A DNA stretch of 64,000 nucleotides from Propionispora hippei DSM 15287 (GTDB lineage Bacteria > Bacillota > Negativicutes > Propionisporales > Propionisporaceae). Positions 51,610-60,827 of the stretch are shown here, one piece after another (position 1 is the stretch's first letter; every line of letters begins with the position of its first letter). The notes under the pieces are model-generated. The model did not search any database, was not told where the DNA came from, and worked only from the letters and a program-made list of their open reading frames with translations. The position numbers were made by a program, and so were the translations under genes. The stretch spans positions 124,001-188,000 of the forward strand of contig NZ_FQZD01000007.1 of the NCBI RefSeq assembly GCF_900141835.1. Reading direction: 5' to 3'.

Positions 51610-54600
51610 ATGCAAAAGGATTGCAACGTAGAGATCCGGGAGGAATGGGTGGAGATTCCTACCTATCCGGTGGGGAAACCGGATAAGAATCCGATGTTTT
51701 TGGAAAAACGGGTATACCAGGGCAGTTCGGGAAAAGTGTATCCTTATCCGGTGATTGATAAAATATATGACGAAATAACGACTAAGCGGTACAAGGCAGT
51801 TTTTTTGGAAAACCGGTATTTGCAGATTATGGTACTGCCGGAACTGGGCGGCAGGATACAACGGGCGCTGGATAAAACCAACGGTTACGATTTTGTCTAC
51901 TACAACCGGGTGATTAAGCCGGCACTGGTGGGGCTGGCCGGCCCCTGGATTTCCGGTGGTATTGAATTCAATTGGCCGCAGCATCACCGGCCCAATACGT
52001 TTGGACCGGTAGAATATGAGATCAGGGAGAATGATGACGGCAGCAAGACGCTGTGGGTCAGTGAAATCGACCGGATGTACGGCACCAAGGGGATGGCCGG
52101 TTTTACCCTTTATCCCGGCAAGGCATTTCTGGAGATTACCGGCCAGTTGTACAACCGCACCAACCAGCCGCAGACCTTCCTCTGGTGGGCAAATCCGGCG
52201 GTGGCGGTCAACGAGCATACCCAGTCGGTTTTTCCGCCTGATGTGCACGCTGTTTTTGATCACGGAAAACGGGATGTTTCCAAATTCCCGATTGCCACCG
52301 GCGTGTATTACAAGATGGATTATTCGGCCGGAGTGGATATCTCCTGGTACAAAAACATTCCGGTGCCCACCTCCTATATGGCACAGCATTCGGACTATGA
52401 TTTTATCGGCGGCTATGACCATTCGGTAAAAGCGGGCATTCTACATGTGGCCAACCATCATATTTCACCGGGCAAGAAGCAGTGGACCTGGGGCTGCGGT
52501 GATTTTGGCAAAGCCTGGGACCGCAACCTGACAGATGGGGACGGCCCGTATGTGGAATTGATGACCGGGGTATTCACCGACAATCAGCCTGATTTTAGCT
52601 GGCTGCAGCCTAACGAAGAAAAAACGTTTACACAGTACTTTATGCCTTACAAGGAAATTGGGGTCGTCAAAAACGCCAATACCCGGGCGGCTGTCAGCCT
52701 GGAACTGAAGGATGGCAAGGCTCTTGTTGGTGTATATGCCACAGCCTGTTATCCGGCTGCGCTGATTGAGCTAAGCGGCGAAAAGCTATATTTGTCCTGC
52801 CGGGCCGATTTGTCGCCGGCGAAAGCCTTTACGGCAATGGTCGATATAGCGGGAGAAACGGAGCAGGGACTGCAGCTGCGCGTCATGGCCGACGAGCATA
52901 CGGAACTGATCGCCTATCGTCCGGAGCAGGAAGGTTTACAGCCACCGCCGGCTGCGGCCAGGGCCATACCGGCCAATCCCCGGAGCTTGCCGACCACGGA
53001 AGCCTTATACCTTGCCGGTCTGCATCTGGAACAATACCGGCATGCCACGTATGAGCCGGACCGGTATTACCTGGAGGGACTGCGGCGTGATCAGGAAGAC
53101 CTGCGGCTTAATAACGCCTATGGCGCTTTATTGCTGCGCCGGGGCCAGTTCGCGGCAAGTGAGAAGTATTTCCGGGCGGCTGTTAAAACGGCTACGCGGC
53201 ATAACCCCAATCCCTATGACGGTGAGCCTTATTATCATCTGGGCCTGGCTTTGCGGTATCAGGGCAAGCTGAAGGAAGCCTACGCCGCCTTTTACAAATC
53301 GGTATGGAATGCTGCCTGGCAGGATGCGGGCTATTATGCACTGGCGCAGCTTGATTGCATCAACAGGGATTATGAAACTGCGCTGGCCCATTTGGAGCGT
53401 TCACTGGTGCGCAATTACCACAGTTGCCGGGCCCGCCTGTTGAAAACTGCGGTGCTGCGGACCTTAAACCGCCGGGAAGCGGCGGAAAAGCTGGCCCGGG
53501 AGACGATAGAGCTTGATCCGCTGGATTTTGGTGCCTACTATGAGAGCTATTTGTTGGCTGGTGCCAGCGGGGATGAAACAAAAGCTGCTGCTCTGGACGG
53601 AAAGCTGACGGCTATGCTGGGGGACCGCGAGCATAACTATCTGACTCTGGCGGCGGATTACGCGGCGGCAGGCTTCCTGACAGAAGCGGTGCAGGTACTG
53701 GAGCGTCTGGCCGGACAAGAGCGTGACGAACATGAAATTTCACCGATGGTATATTACTATTTGGGATATTATTATGAACAACTGCAGTCCCCACAGGCGG
53801 CAGATTACTATAAGCTGGCGGAAAACGCCAGCCCCGACTATTGTTTCCCTAACCGTCTGGAGGATATTGACGTGCTGCAGGCCGCCGGCAAAGCTCTGCC
53901 GGCGGCTGCCAGAGCAGCCTATTATCTGGGGAACCTGTGGTATGATAAAAAACAACCGGAGCGGGCGATTGCCTGCTGGGAGGAGTCCGCAGCGAGCGAG
54001 CCGTCATTTGCCACGGTTCACCGGAACCTGGCGCTGGCCTATTATAATAAACGGCACGATGCGGCCCGGGCCCAGGCAGCACTGGAAACGGCGTTTTCGC
54101 TTAATCCCGCTGATGCGCGGGTGTTTTTGGAGCTTGACCAACTGTACAAGAAGCTCAACAGACCCTGGAAGGAGCGGCTGGCTCTATACCGGGAGCATCA
54201 GGACTTGATCCAACAGCGGGATGATCTGTATATTGAATATGTTACGCTCATTAATTTGTCCGGTGACTTTGAAAAAGCGCGGCACCTATTGGCCGCCAGG
54301 CAGTTCCACCCCTGGGAAGGCGGCGAGGGCAAGGTGACCCGGCAGTATGTGTATGCCCAGGTGGAAATAGCCAAGAACAACATCGGCCGGCAGGAGTTTG
54401 CCGAAGCGGTTAAGCATCTGGAACAGGCGCTTGTCTATACGGAGAACCTGGGAGAAGGCAAGCTGGCCGGAGCCCAGGAAAACGATATTTATTACTATCT
54501 GGGTTCCGCTTACCGGGCCATGGGGCTTGACGGCAAGGCCGAAGCCTGTTATCAACAGGCCTCCGGGGGTTTGGAGGAACCGGCCAGCGCCATGTTCTAC

Positions 54601-54954
54601 AACGATCAGCCACCGGAGACCATTTTTTATCAGGGGCTGGCCTTATTGGCACTGGGAAATGATAAACAGGCCCAAAGCCGGTTCAACAAGCTGATTAACT
54701 ATGGTGAAGCCCATTTGTATGATGAAGTGGCGATTGATTATTTTGCCGTGTCTTTACCCGATTTTCTGATCTTTGATGAAGATCTGAATAAGAAGAACCA
54801 AGTACATTGCCGTTACTTGCTGGGGTTGGGCTACCTGGGGCTGGGCCAGGCCGTGCTTGCCAAGGAGCAGTTGACTATGGCCCAGTCTTTGGAGGTCAGT
54901 CATCAGGGCGTGCACACGCATTTGAAGATGCTAGCGGCGCTGCTTGCTAAGTAA
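51610..54954 (+). CDS. DUF5107 mutarotase-like domain fused to a long TPR array
   Basis: 1114 residues from ATG 51610 with GGGAGG upstream. Residues about 10-440 form a DUF5107-type sugar-binding/mutarotase superfamily domain (NRYLQIMVLPELGGRIQRAL, YDFVYYNRVIKPALVGLAGP, GIEFNWPQHHRP, WWANPAVAVNEHTQSVFPPD). From about 480 on there are repeated TPR-like helical pairs (AYGALLLRRGQFAASEKYFR, PYYHLGLALRYQGKLKEAYA, YYLGNLWYDKKQPERAIACW and others). No signal peptide, so cytoplasmic. It belongs with the adjacent sugar uptake genes and could bind the imported sugar and scaffold partner enzymes. The exact activity is unknown. Confidence 0.85.
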   Translation: MQKDCNVEIREEWVEIPTYPVGKPDKNPMFLEKRVYQGSSGKVYPYPVIDKIYDEITTKRYKAVFLENRYLQIMVLPELGGRIQRALDKTNGYDFVYYNRVIKPALVGLAGPWISGGIEFNWPQHHRPNTFGPVEYEIRENDDGSKTLWVSEIDRMYGTKGMAGFTLYPGKAFLEITGQLYNRTNQPQTFLWWANPAVAVNEHTQSVFPPDVHAVFDHGKRDVSKFPIATGVYYKMDYSAGVDISWYKNIPVPTSYMAQHSDYDFIGGYDHSVKAGILHVANHHISPGKKQWTWGCGDFGKAWDRNLTDGDGPYVELMTGVFTDNQPDFSWLQPNEEKTFTQYFMPYKEIGVVKNANTRAAVSLELKDGKALVGVYATACYPAALIELSGEKLYLSCRADLSPAKAFTAMVDIAGETEQGLQLRVMADEHTELIAYRPEQEGLQPPPAAARAIPANPRSLPTTEALYLAGLHLEQYRHATYEPDRYYLEGLRRDQEDLRLNNAYGALLLRRGQFAASEKYFRAAVKTATRHNPNPYDGEPYYHLGLALRYQGKLKEAYAAFYKSVWNAAWQDAGYYALAQLDCINRDYETALAHLERSLVRNYHSCRARLLKTAVLRTLNRREAAEKLARETIELDPLDFGAYYESYLLAGASGDETKAAALDGKLTAMLGDREHNYLTLAADYAAAGFLTEAVQVLERLAGQERDEHEISPMVYYYLGYYYEQLQSPQAADYYKLAENASPDYCFPNRLEDIDVLQAAGKALPAAARAAYYLGNLWYDKKQPERAIACWEESAASEPSFATVHRNLALAYYNKRHDAARAQAALETAFSLNPADARVFLELDQLYKKLNRPWKERLALYREHQDLIQQRDDLYIEYVTLINLSGDFEKARHLLAARQFHPWEGGEGKVTRQYVYAQVEIAKNNIGRQEFAEAVKHLEQALVYTENLGEGKLAGAQENDIYYYLGSAYRAMGLDGKAEACYQQASGGLEEPASAMFYNDQPPETIFYQGLALLALGNDKQAQSRFNKLINYGEAHLYDEVAIDYFAVSLPDFLIFDEDLNKKNQVHCRYLLGLGYLGLGQAVLAKEQLTMAQSLEVSHQGVHTHLKMLAALLAK

Positions 54955-54973
54955 AAACAGCTATATGAAAAAG

Positions 54974-55008
54974 AAAATCCTGCGATCCTTGTGGAGGGCA
55001 GGATTTTT
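54974..55008. terminator. Convergent terminator
   Basis: AAAATCCTGC and GCAGGATTTTT form a 10-bp stem between the converging mutarotase-TPR and glycogen phosphorylase genes. Confidence 0.7.
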
Positions 55009-55068
55009 GGCTTTGTTGTTTTGTTGTAGGGACAACAAGAGGATTAAATGGGTTGCGACCGGTGCCAG

Positions 55069-57459
55069 TTAACGTTGCGGGATTTCAGCCGGACGGATAT
55101 GCCAGATGGCATCGGCATATTCCTTGACGGTGCGGTCGCTGGAGAAGCGGCCGGAGTGGGCAATATTCTTGATGGCCATCTGCCAGCGGGTGTGTTCGTT
55201 CCGGAACAACCGGTCGATTTTGGCCTGGCCGTCCAGGTAGGCGTCAAAGTCCTGCAGCTCCAGAAAAGCACCGTTGGGATGCAGCAAGTACTCATAAAGC
55301 GGTTTGAATTCATCGCCAATGACGGGGAGGCTGCTATCGATCAATTGGTTGACACAATTTCTTACCCGTTCATCCTGATTGTAGAGGTTCATCGGGTTGC
55401 ACTGGCCGGTTTGGTAGCAGGCGGTCGCTTCTTCGGCCGTGAGACCAAAAATGAAGATATTCTCATCGCCTACGGCTTCGCGGATTTCCACATTGGCACC
55501 GTCTAAGGTACCGATGGTGATGGCGCCGTTCATCATGAATTTCATATTGCCGGTGCCGGAGGCTTCCTTGCCGGCAGTGGAAATCTGTTCACTGATATCG
55601 GCGGCAGGAATAATTAGTTGCGCTAACGATACATTATAGTTTTCTAAAAATACGATTTTGAGTTTATCCCTGATGGCGGTATCATTGTTGATTTGTTTGG
55701 CCAGGGTGACAATAAGCTGGATGATTTTCTTGGCCAGGTAATAGCCGGGCGCCGCCTTGCCGGCGAAGATAAAGGTACGGGGCAGAATGTCCAGTCCGGG
55801 ATCGTCCTTTAGCCGCTGATAAAGCTCCATGATCCGAAGCGCGTTCAGGAGCTGCCGTTTATAGGCATGAATGCGCTTGACCTGTACGTCGAACAGTGAA
55901 TGGGTATCAAGGGCAAGGTGATAGTTGTCAAAAATAAATTTGGCCAGAGCTTCTTTCCGGTCCTGTTTGACAGCCGCCAGTTTTTGCTGGAAAACCGTGC
56001 TGGCGGCAAAGGGCAGCAGCCTTTCCAACTCATTGGGCCGCTGCAGCCAGGCGGGTCCGATGGTATCGGTAATCAAGCCGGCCAAGCCGGGATTGGCGGA
56101 AAGCAGCCAGCGGCGATGGGTAATGCCGTTGGTTTTGTTGTTGAATTTTTGCGGCGTATGTTGATAAAACAGGTGCAGGAGGTCTTCTTGGAGAATCCGG
56201 CTGTGCAGCTCGGCCACGCCATTGACGCTGTGGCTGCCGACCACTGCCAGATGAGCCATCTTGACAAAACCGTCGGCAATGACGGCCATGGCGGCAATGC
56301 GGTCCCAGTCGCCGGGATAGTGCTTCCACAGTTCGGCGCAGAACCGTTCATTAATCTCGTGAATGATTTCGTAGATACGGGGCAGCAGGCCCCGCAACTG
56401 ATCGACCGGCCATTTTTCCAGCGCTTCCGGCAGGACGGTGTGATTGGTGTAGGAGATGGTATGGGTTGTGATGTCCCACGCTTCATCCCAACCCATGCCT
56501 TCTTCATCCATGAGAATGCGCATGAGTTCGGGAATAGCCAGCGCCGGATGGGTGTCATTGATATGGATGGCAATCTGGTTGGCCAGATAGGACAGGTTGG
56601 AACCCTGTTTGCGCTTAATATGGCGGATAATGCTTTTCAGTCCGGCCGAAACCAGGAAGTACTCCTGGATGAGGCGCAAATGGCGGCCTTCTTCATAACG
56701 GTCGTCAGGATACAGAATTTGCGAAATAGCCTCCACCCAGTTCTTATATTCCAGCAGTTTGCGGATATCACCCGGTGTGAGGCTGGAATAATTGACATTT
56801 AAGCCGTCACGCAGTTCGGCGCTCCATAAGCGCAGGGTGTTGACAGTCCGGTTGTCAAAGCCGATAACGGGGATATCGTGGGGTACGGCCTTAACTGTAC
56901 CCAGCGGCGGCCCGAATTCCACGTTAACGGCTTTGCCGGTTTTGCGGTATTCCCAGATATCCAGATCGCTCAACCAGGTATCCGGTTTTTCCACCTGTAC
57001 GCCATCGATAATGGACTGTTCGAACAGGCCGTAGGTATAGCGGATACCGCAACCGTGGCCGGGTAAACCGAGCGATGCCAGGGAATCCAAAAAGCAAGCT
57101 GCCAGCCGTCCCAGACCGCCGTTGCCGAGGCCGGCGTCCCGTTCGGCGTTTGTCAGTTCGGTGTAGTCGATGCCGAGCTCAGCCAGGGCCTCGCACCAAA
57201 CCTCCCTAAGACCGAGGTTGCGCAGATTAGTGTCCAGTAAGCGTCCCGGTAAAAATTCAATGGAGAAATAGTACACCTGTTTTTGTTTTTGGTCGTCATA
57301 ATGGCGGGTGGTATCCACCCAGCGCTGACCGATGTAGTCGCGGATCAGGCTGGCTAGCGCGGCGTATTTGTCAGCGGACGAGGCCTCATCCAGACTCATA
57401 CCTGTCAGCGCTAATATCCTTTTTTGCAGGGCAGCCTTGCACTCCTCTTTGGTTAACAC
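55069..57459 (-). CDS. glgP: Glycogen/starch/maltodextrin phosphorylase
   Basis: 796 residues, ordinary length. PLP-dependent enzyme releasing glucose-1-phosphate from alpha-1,4-glucan. Visible: N-terminal YYFSIEFLPGRLLDTNLRNL, GLGNGGLGRLAACFLDSLAS, central IHINDTHPALAIPELMRIL, active-site IHAYKRQLLNALRI and the PLP-lysine site EASGTGNMKFMMNGAITIG (about 635-655, Lys in NMKF). GGGAGGCG before the ATG. Monocistronic; no glycogen synthesis genes are in the window. Confidence 0.97.
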   Translation of the reverse strand: MLTKEECKAALQKRILALTGMSLDEASSADKYAALASLIRDYIGQRWVDTTRHYDDQKQKQVYYFSIEFLPGRLLDTNLRNLGLREVWCEALAELGIDYTELTNAERDAGLGNGGLGRLAACFLDSLASLGLPGHGCGIRYTYGLFEQSIIDGVQVEKPDTWLSDLDIWEYRKTGKAVNVEFGPPLGTVKAVPHDIPVIGFDNRTVNTLRLWSAELRDGLNVNYSSLTPGDIRKLLEYKNWVEAISQILYPDDRYEEGRHLRLIQEYFLVSAGLKSIIRHIKRKQGSNLSYLANQIAIHINDTHPALAIPELMRILMDEEGMGWDEAWDITTHTISYTNHTVLPEALEKWPVDQLRGLLPRIYEIIHEINERFCAELWKHYPGDWDRIAAMAVIADGFVKMAHLAVVGSHSVNGVAELHSRILQEDLLHLFYQHTPQKFNNKTNGITHRRWLLSANPGLAGLITDTIGPAWLQRPNELERLLPFAASTVFQQKLAAVKQDRKEALAKFIFDNYHLALDTHSLFDVQVKRIHAYKRQLLNALRIMELYQRLKDDPGLDILPRTFIFAGKAAPGYYLAKKIIQLIVTLAKQINNDTAIRDKLKIVFLENYNVSLAQLIIPAADISEQISTAGKEASGTGNMKFMMNGAITIGTLDGANVEIREAVGDENIFIFGLTAEEATACYQTGQCNPMNLYNQDERVRNCVNQLIDSSLPVIGDEFKPLYEYLLHPNGAFLELQDFDAYLDGQAKIDRLFRNEHTRWQMAIKNIAHSGRFSSDRTVKEYADAIWHIRPAEIPQR

Positions 57460-57563
57460 TTCATTCGCCTCCCTTAATAAATAATGTTTAACTCCTGTTT
57501 TTATACCTGCAGGCGGCTGATTTCTGCAGGATTATCGCTGTCAGCTCCTTTTTCCGCGGTTAG

Positions 57564-57722
57564 TCATTTACGGTGATGCTGTCGTACCGAGTCCTCCTTG
57601 TCGTCAACCGGAAGGAAAAACCATTTGGAAAAAAGGGCAAATAGCCTTGTTATAAGCAGTGAGCCTGCGATTAATACTATGCCTGCAACCAACCATGGAG
57701 CTAACTTTTTAAGCCATTCCAT
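57564..57722 (-). CDS. 52-residue single-pass membrane peptide under TetR control
   Basis: Start at the ATG at 57722 with AAGGGGG upstream. Sequence: MEWLKKLAPWLV, one membrane helix (about 8-32, LVAGIVLIAGSLLITRLFAL), then a basic-acidic tail (VDDKEDSVRQHHRK). A perfect 19-bp palindrome lies 130 bp upstream and recurs imperfectly before the neighbouring TetR gene, so this peptide is probably the regulator's target. No family recognised. Confidence 0.6.
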   Translation of the reverse strand: MEWLKKLAPWLVAGIVLIAGSLLITRLFALFSKWFFLPVDDKEDSVRQHHRK

Positions 57723-57851
57723 ATGACCGACGCCCCCTTGGTTTGCGGATTTCTTTTTGCTGGTTATTGATAGATAAGAGTCATAGATAGGCCAGCGGGC
57801 AGATGATGCTATTCCCGCGCTTTGCACTTCATTGTGCGTATCCCCGAATAT

Positions 57852-57870
57852 AATTTGACCGGGTCAAATT
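57852..57870. promoter_or_regulatory. Perfect TetR-type operator
   Basis: AATTTGACCGGGTCAAATT, a perfect 19-bp palindrome with central G, upstream of the membrane-peptide gene and 3' of tetR. An imperfect copy, AGTTTGAACTGGTCAAATT, lies at 58558-58576 before the tetR gene. Confidence 0.75.
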
Positions 57871-57919
57871 ATGGTTAAAAAAAATCCAATAGTTCTATTG
57901 GAGTGATTTGTTGGTTTAT

Positions 57920-58540
57920 TTATTTAAGCGATAAGTGCAAAGTTGCTTCTGGCAATGCCAATATCTTTTCGATGAGAGATCCCGCTATCTTAAAATGGCA
58001 GGCCATTTGTTCGTCCGATGTTTTCTCGCATAATGCGTCCGTAATACAGTGCAGGATCGACATGATAAAATTAAGAGCGATAAGGGGATCAGAAACCTGG
58101 AAACAGCCTTTTAGGACTCCCTCGTCAATTACTTTTAGAAGCCAAGGTTTAAGTAAGAGCGCATTTTGGTGGACAATTTTATTTCTGATATCTAAATGTT
58201 TCTCATCAGATAAGAAATCCAGGAGCAAGCCATTTTTGTATTTAGCTGTGTGATAGATGGAATTAATCATGAATTCAATCTTTTGGGGCGGAGGGATAAG
58301 CTGGGAGCAGGCCATATTTTTCATATCCGTCAGCAGGATGGAGATTTGACGGTTGATCACCGCTTCCAGAATTGCTTCCTTCGAGTTAAAGTAATAATAG
58401 ATCATTCCCTTGGCAACGCCCATTTGGTTAGTGATATCCTGGACTGTTGTTTGGCGGTAGCCATTTGCCGCAAACAGAGGCTCGGCTGTATCTAAAATTT
58501 CATCGATCCGGATTTTGGGGTCCTGGGGAGTTCGGGGCAT
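57920..58540 (-). CDS. TetR/AcrR-family regulator
   Basis: 206 residues from the ATG at 58540 (GAGGTG upstream); the longer frame crosses the operator. N-terminal HTH (IRIDEILDTAEPLFAANGYR, TTVQDITNQMGVAKGMIYYY, FNSKEAILEAVI) and a helical ligand-binding domain. It probably represses itself and the 52-residue membrane peptide through the palindromes at 58558 and 57852. Confidence 0.92.
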   Translation of the reverse strand: MPRTPQDPKIRIDEILDTAEPLFAANGYRQTTVQDITNQMGVAKGMIYYYFNSKEAILEAVINRQISILLTDMKNMACSQLIPPPQKIEFMINSIYHTAKYKNGLLLDFLSDEKHLDIRNKIVHQNALLLKPWLLKVIDEGVLKGCFQVSDPLIALNFIMSILHCITDALCEKTSDEQMACHFKIAGSLIEKILALPEATLHLSLK

Positions 58541-58557
58541 ACATTTCACCTCAAAAA

Positions 58558-58576
58558 AGTTTGAACTGGTCAAATT
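58558..58576. promoter_or_regulatory. Imperfect TetR operator before tetR
   Basis: AGTTTGAACTGGTCAAATT shares the half-site GGTCAAATT and the central spacing with the perfect palindrome at 57852-57870. It lies 18 bases before the tetR start, suited to autorepression. Confidence 0.6.
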
Positions 58577-58816
58577 ATAAATCCGTCTGGGGATTTTTGT
58601 CAATGATTAAATTCCTTTTTGATTTCCCGCGAAATGGATTAGTAACCACCAGCCCGGCGTATCGGTCGCCGTTACCAGGCAAAAAAGTAGAGCAGCATCT
58701 GCAATAAAACGGAGCTATTACCGTTATATAGAGTAGAAAGCAGTGCAATAAAGGAGGCGAAAGGAACAGCAGTACAAAGACAAATACGATAGAAATGATT
58801 GAGGGGAATGATTGCT

Positions 58817-59167
58817 ATGACCGATGCGAAAGTCATTGAAGCGTTTCAAATGATGTGGGGGAATTTTCCTGATCCAGTCATGCTGGTACATAAAAGCCGG
58901 GAGATTTTGGCCGTGAATGCGAGCTATAACAAGTTGGGGGTGGTGCCGGGCATCAAGTGTTCTTCTATGGGCACGCCGGAACGACACAAGCGCTGTCTGG
59001 CAAACAAGGCACTGGCTTCTCAGCAGGCTGCTTTTTTTAAGGGAGAAGTAAATGGTAAATCCGTTATCGGTTTTTGGATACCGGTGGTCGGGTATCCTGA
59101 TATTTATGTTCACTTCGGTGTTGGCATGATGATTGACTATGACCAATATCCGGCTGCAGTGAAATAG
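58817..59167 (+). CDS. Small PAS-like domain protein
   Basis: 116 residues from ATG 58817, ten bases after GAGGGG; an ATG nine bases earlier is too close to the site. The pattern MMWGNFPDPVMLVHKSREIL, AVNASYNKLGVVPGIKCSSM, TPERHKRCLANKALASQQAA, VIGFWIPVVGYPDIYVHFGV is that of a single stand-alone PAS fold with a conserved Cys and an H-x-x-C group that might bind a ligand or redox centre. No output domain; partner unknown. Confidence 0.65.
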   Translation: MTDAKVIEAFQMMWGNFPDPVMLVHKSREILAVNASYNKLGVVPGIKCSSMGTPERHKRCLANKALASQQAAFFKGEVNGKSVIGFWIPVVGYPDIYVHFGVGMMIDYDQYPAAVK

Positions 59168-59313
59168 AGAGGCGGGTAGCAAGCGGTATTAGCCCGCTGT
59201 TAACCGGCCATCCTAGTATTATGCCGATTTCTTTTGACAAGGACCGGAACGCCTGACCGTGTTAGGAAGGTATATTCCGGCGAAAGGAACAGGAATAAAG
59301 GAGGCAAACAATC

Positions 59314-59859
59314 ATGAATATTTACGATTTTCAAGTTAAGACCATTGACGGCAAAACCATTACGCTGGCAGAATTTAAAGGCAGAGTGCTGCTGATTGTG
59401 AATACTGCCAGCAAGTGCGGTTTTACTCCTCAGTATGAGGAACTGCAAGCCCTTTACCAGGATTATGCTGGTCAGGGACTGGAGATTCTTGGTTTTCCCA
59501 GCAACCAATTCGCAGAACAAGAACCGGGCAGCAATGAGGAAGTACAGCAATTCTGCCAGCTTACTTATGGAGTTAGCTTTCCTATGTTTGAGAAAACCGA
59601 AGTCCGCGGTAAAAGTGCCCATCCGTTGTTTGTCTATCTGACGGAGCAGGCGCCCTTCCGGGGATTTGACGCCGGTCATCCGATTGCCGGTAAACTGGAG
59701 GAAGTACTAAAGGAGCGCTTTCCGGAATTGCTGGAAGGCGACGGCATCAAATGGAATTTTACCAAGTTTCTCGTCAACCGGGAGGGAAAGGTCGTGGGGC
59801 GCTACGAACCTACGACTTCCCCGTCGGCTATGAGAACGGCGATTGAAAAATTGCTGTAA
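59314..59859 (+). CDS. Glutathione peroxidase-family thiol peroxidase
   Basis: 181 residues, full family length; AAAGGAGG before the ATG. Reduces hydroperoxides. Active site NTASKCGFTPQYEEL (C35 in place of Sec; a Cys codon is used), GFPSNQFAEQEPGSNEE with the catalytic Gln, and IKWNFTKFLVNREGKVV with the catalytic Trp/Asn. Second Cys in VQQFCQLTYGV fits the thioredoxin-dependent bacterial type. Monocistronic, ended by a terminator. Confidence 0.95.
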   Translation: MNIYDFQVKTIDGKTITLAEFKGRVLLIVNTASKCGFTPQYEELQALYQDYAGQGLEILGFPSNQFAEQEPGSNEEVQQFCQLTYGVSFPMFEKTEVRGKSAHPLFVYLTEQAPFRGFDAGHPIAGKLEEVLKERFPELLEGDGIKWNFTKFLVNREGKVVGRYEPTTSPSAMRTAIEKLL

Positions 59860-59867
59860 GAACAAAT

Positions 59868-59912
59868 AAGACACTCTCGGACCGCTGTATATAGGCGGGG
59901 AGGGTGTCTTGT
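59868..59912 (+). terminator. Terminator after the peroxidase gene
   Basis: AAGACACTCTC and GGGAGGGTGTCTT pair with wobbles, loop rich in TATA. Short T run only, so moderate strength. Confidence 0.55.
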
Positions 59913-59958
59913 CTATTTTGGAGACCATAGGAACAAAAGCACAGAAGGCATAGGTATC

Positions 59959-60684
59959 TTACAGTTTCCTTTTACGGGTCAAGTTAATGCGAAACGCGTA
60001 CATATCGGCCCGGTAGATGCTTTTCTCATACTCGACGGGGTTGCCGTCGGCATCGGTGACCAACCGTTTGGACAGGAGGGCGCAGCAGGGCTCGGAAGTG
60101 AGACCCAGCAGTTTCTTTTCGATGGCCGTGGGGATGATCGCCGCGATGGATTGCTTGGCTTCCCAAAGGTTGATGCCGAGTTTCGTTTCGAATATATCGT
60201 AGGTGGAAACGTTGTTTAAATCGAATTCGGCTAATTTGAGTCCGTACTCTAAGGGGTAGTACTGTTTTTCCAATACAACAGGGGTGGAATTGGCCAGCCT
60301 CAGCCTGTTGGTTTCATAAACTTCTGCCTGTTTAAATATTTTGGCGGCGTCCTGCGGCGCGGGAACAATGCCCTGGCTTAGCATTTGGATATTAGGCATC
60401 ATGCCCATTTCTTCCACAATATCAAAGAAGCTGCTTAAGTTGCCCAGCCATTCTTCGATCGGTCTTACGGCAACAAAGGTGCCCAGACCATGGCGCGTTT
60501 CCAGAACCCCGTCTTCAATCAGGGTCTGAATCGCCCGGCGTATGGTCGCGCGGCTTACGCCGAATTTATCCATCAGATCAAATTCGGGAGGGATTTTTTC
60601 CGTATAAGTGCCTTTAAATATTTCATTGCGTAAAAAATTCCGCACCTGCAAATGCAGGGGAATCGAATTGGTTTTATCCAGCAA
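59959..60684 (-). CDS. GntR-family (HutC/UTRA) regulator of the taurine genes
   Basis: 241 residues; start placed at the TTG at 60684 (AAAGGA upstream), since the ATG nearby is out of frame and the longer frame would run through the promoter. HTH (SIPLHLQVRNFLRNEIFKGT, FGVSRATIRRAIQTLIEDGV) then a UTRA ligand domain (EEWLGNLSSFFDIVEEMGM, NRLRLANSTPVVLEKQYYPL, KSIYRADMYAFRINL). Divergent from the aminotransferase operon. Repeats of GTTGTYCGKACA type overlap its own -35 box and those of the two plus-strand promoters, so it very likely represses both directions, with taurine or a product as inducer (inference). Confidence 0.85.
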   Translation of the reverse strand: MLDKTNSIPLHLQVRNFLRNEIFKGTYTEKIPPEFDLMDKFGVSRATIRRAIQTLIEDGVLETRHGLGTFVAVRPIEEWLGNLSSFFDIVEEMGMMPNIQMLSQGIVPAPQDAAKIFKQAEVYETNRLRLANSTPVVLEKQYYPLEYGLKLAEFDLNNVSTYDIFETKLGINLWEAKQSIAAIIPTAIEKKLLGLTSEPCCALLSKRLVTDADGNPVEYEKSIYRADMYAFRINLTRKRKL

Positions 60685-60751
60685 AATGAGGACATCCTTT
60701 CCTCGCAAAAAGTATTGAAAAAAACAGTTGCGTAAAATCAATTTTTGTTTT

Positions 60752-60781
60752 ATTATAACAGCATACGGATGTACGGACAAC
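60752..60781 (-). promoter_or_regulatory. GntR gene promoter overlapped by its operator
   Basis: On the minus strand TTGTCC (60775-60780), 17 bases, TATAAT (60752-60757). The repeat GTTGTCCGTACA (minus strand, 60770-60781) covers the -35 box. Confidence 0.7.
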
Positions 60782-60794
60782 CTGAAATGAACAA

Positions 60795-60827
60795 GTTGTT
60801 CGTAAAATAAACTATTGACAGGACAAC
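60795..60827. promoter_or_regulatory. Two further copies of the GntR operator repeat
   Basis: GTTGTTCGTAAA (60795-60806, plus strand) and GTTGTCCTGTCA (60816-60827, minus strand). Together with 60770-60781 and 61076-61087 they give four related 12-mers. Confidence 0.6.

Noticed and set aside
51553-52422. Long minus-strand frame opposite the mutarotase-TPR gene
   Set aside because: It mirrors a GC-rich coding region with clear domains on the plus strand; low-complexity translation without a start site.
55900-56802. 300-codon plus-strand frame inside glycogen phosphorylase
   Set aside because: Opposite-strand shadow of a highly conserved enzyme; no ribosome binding site.
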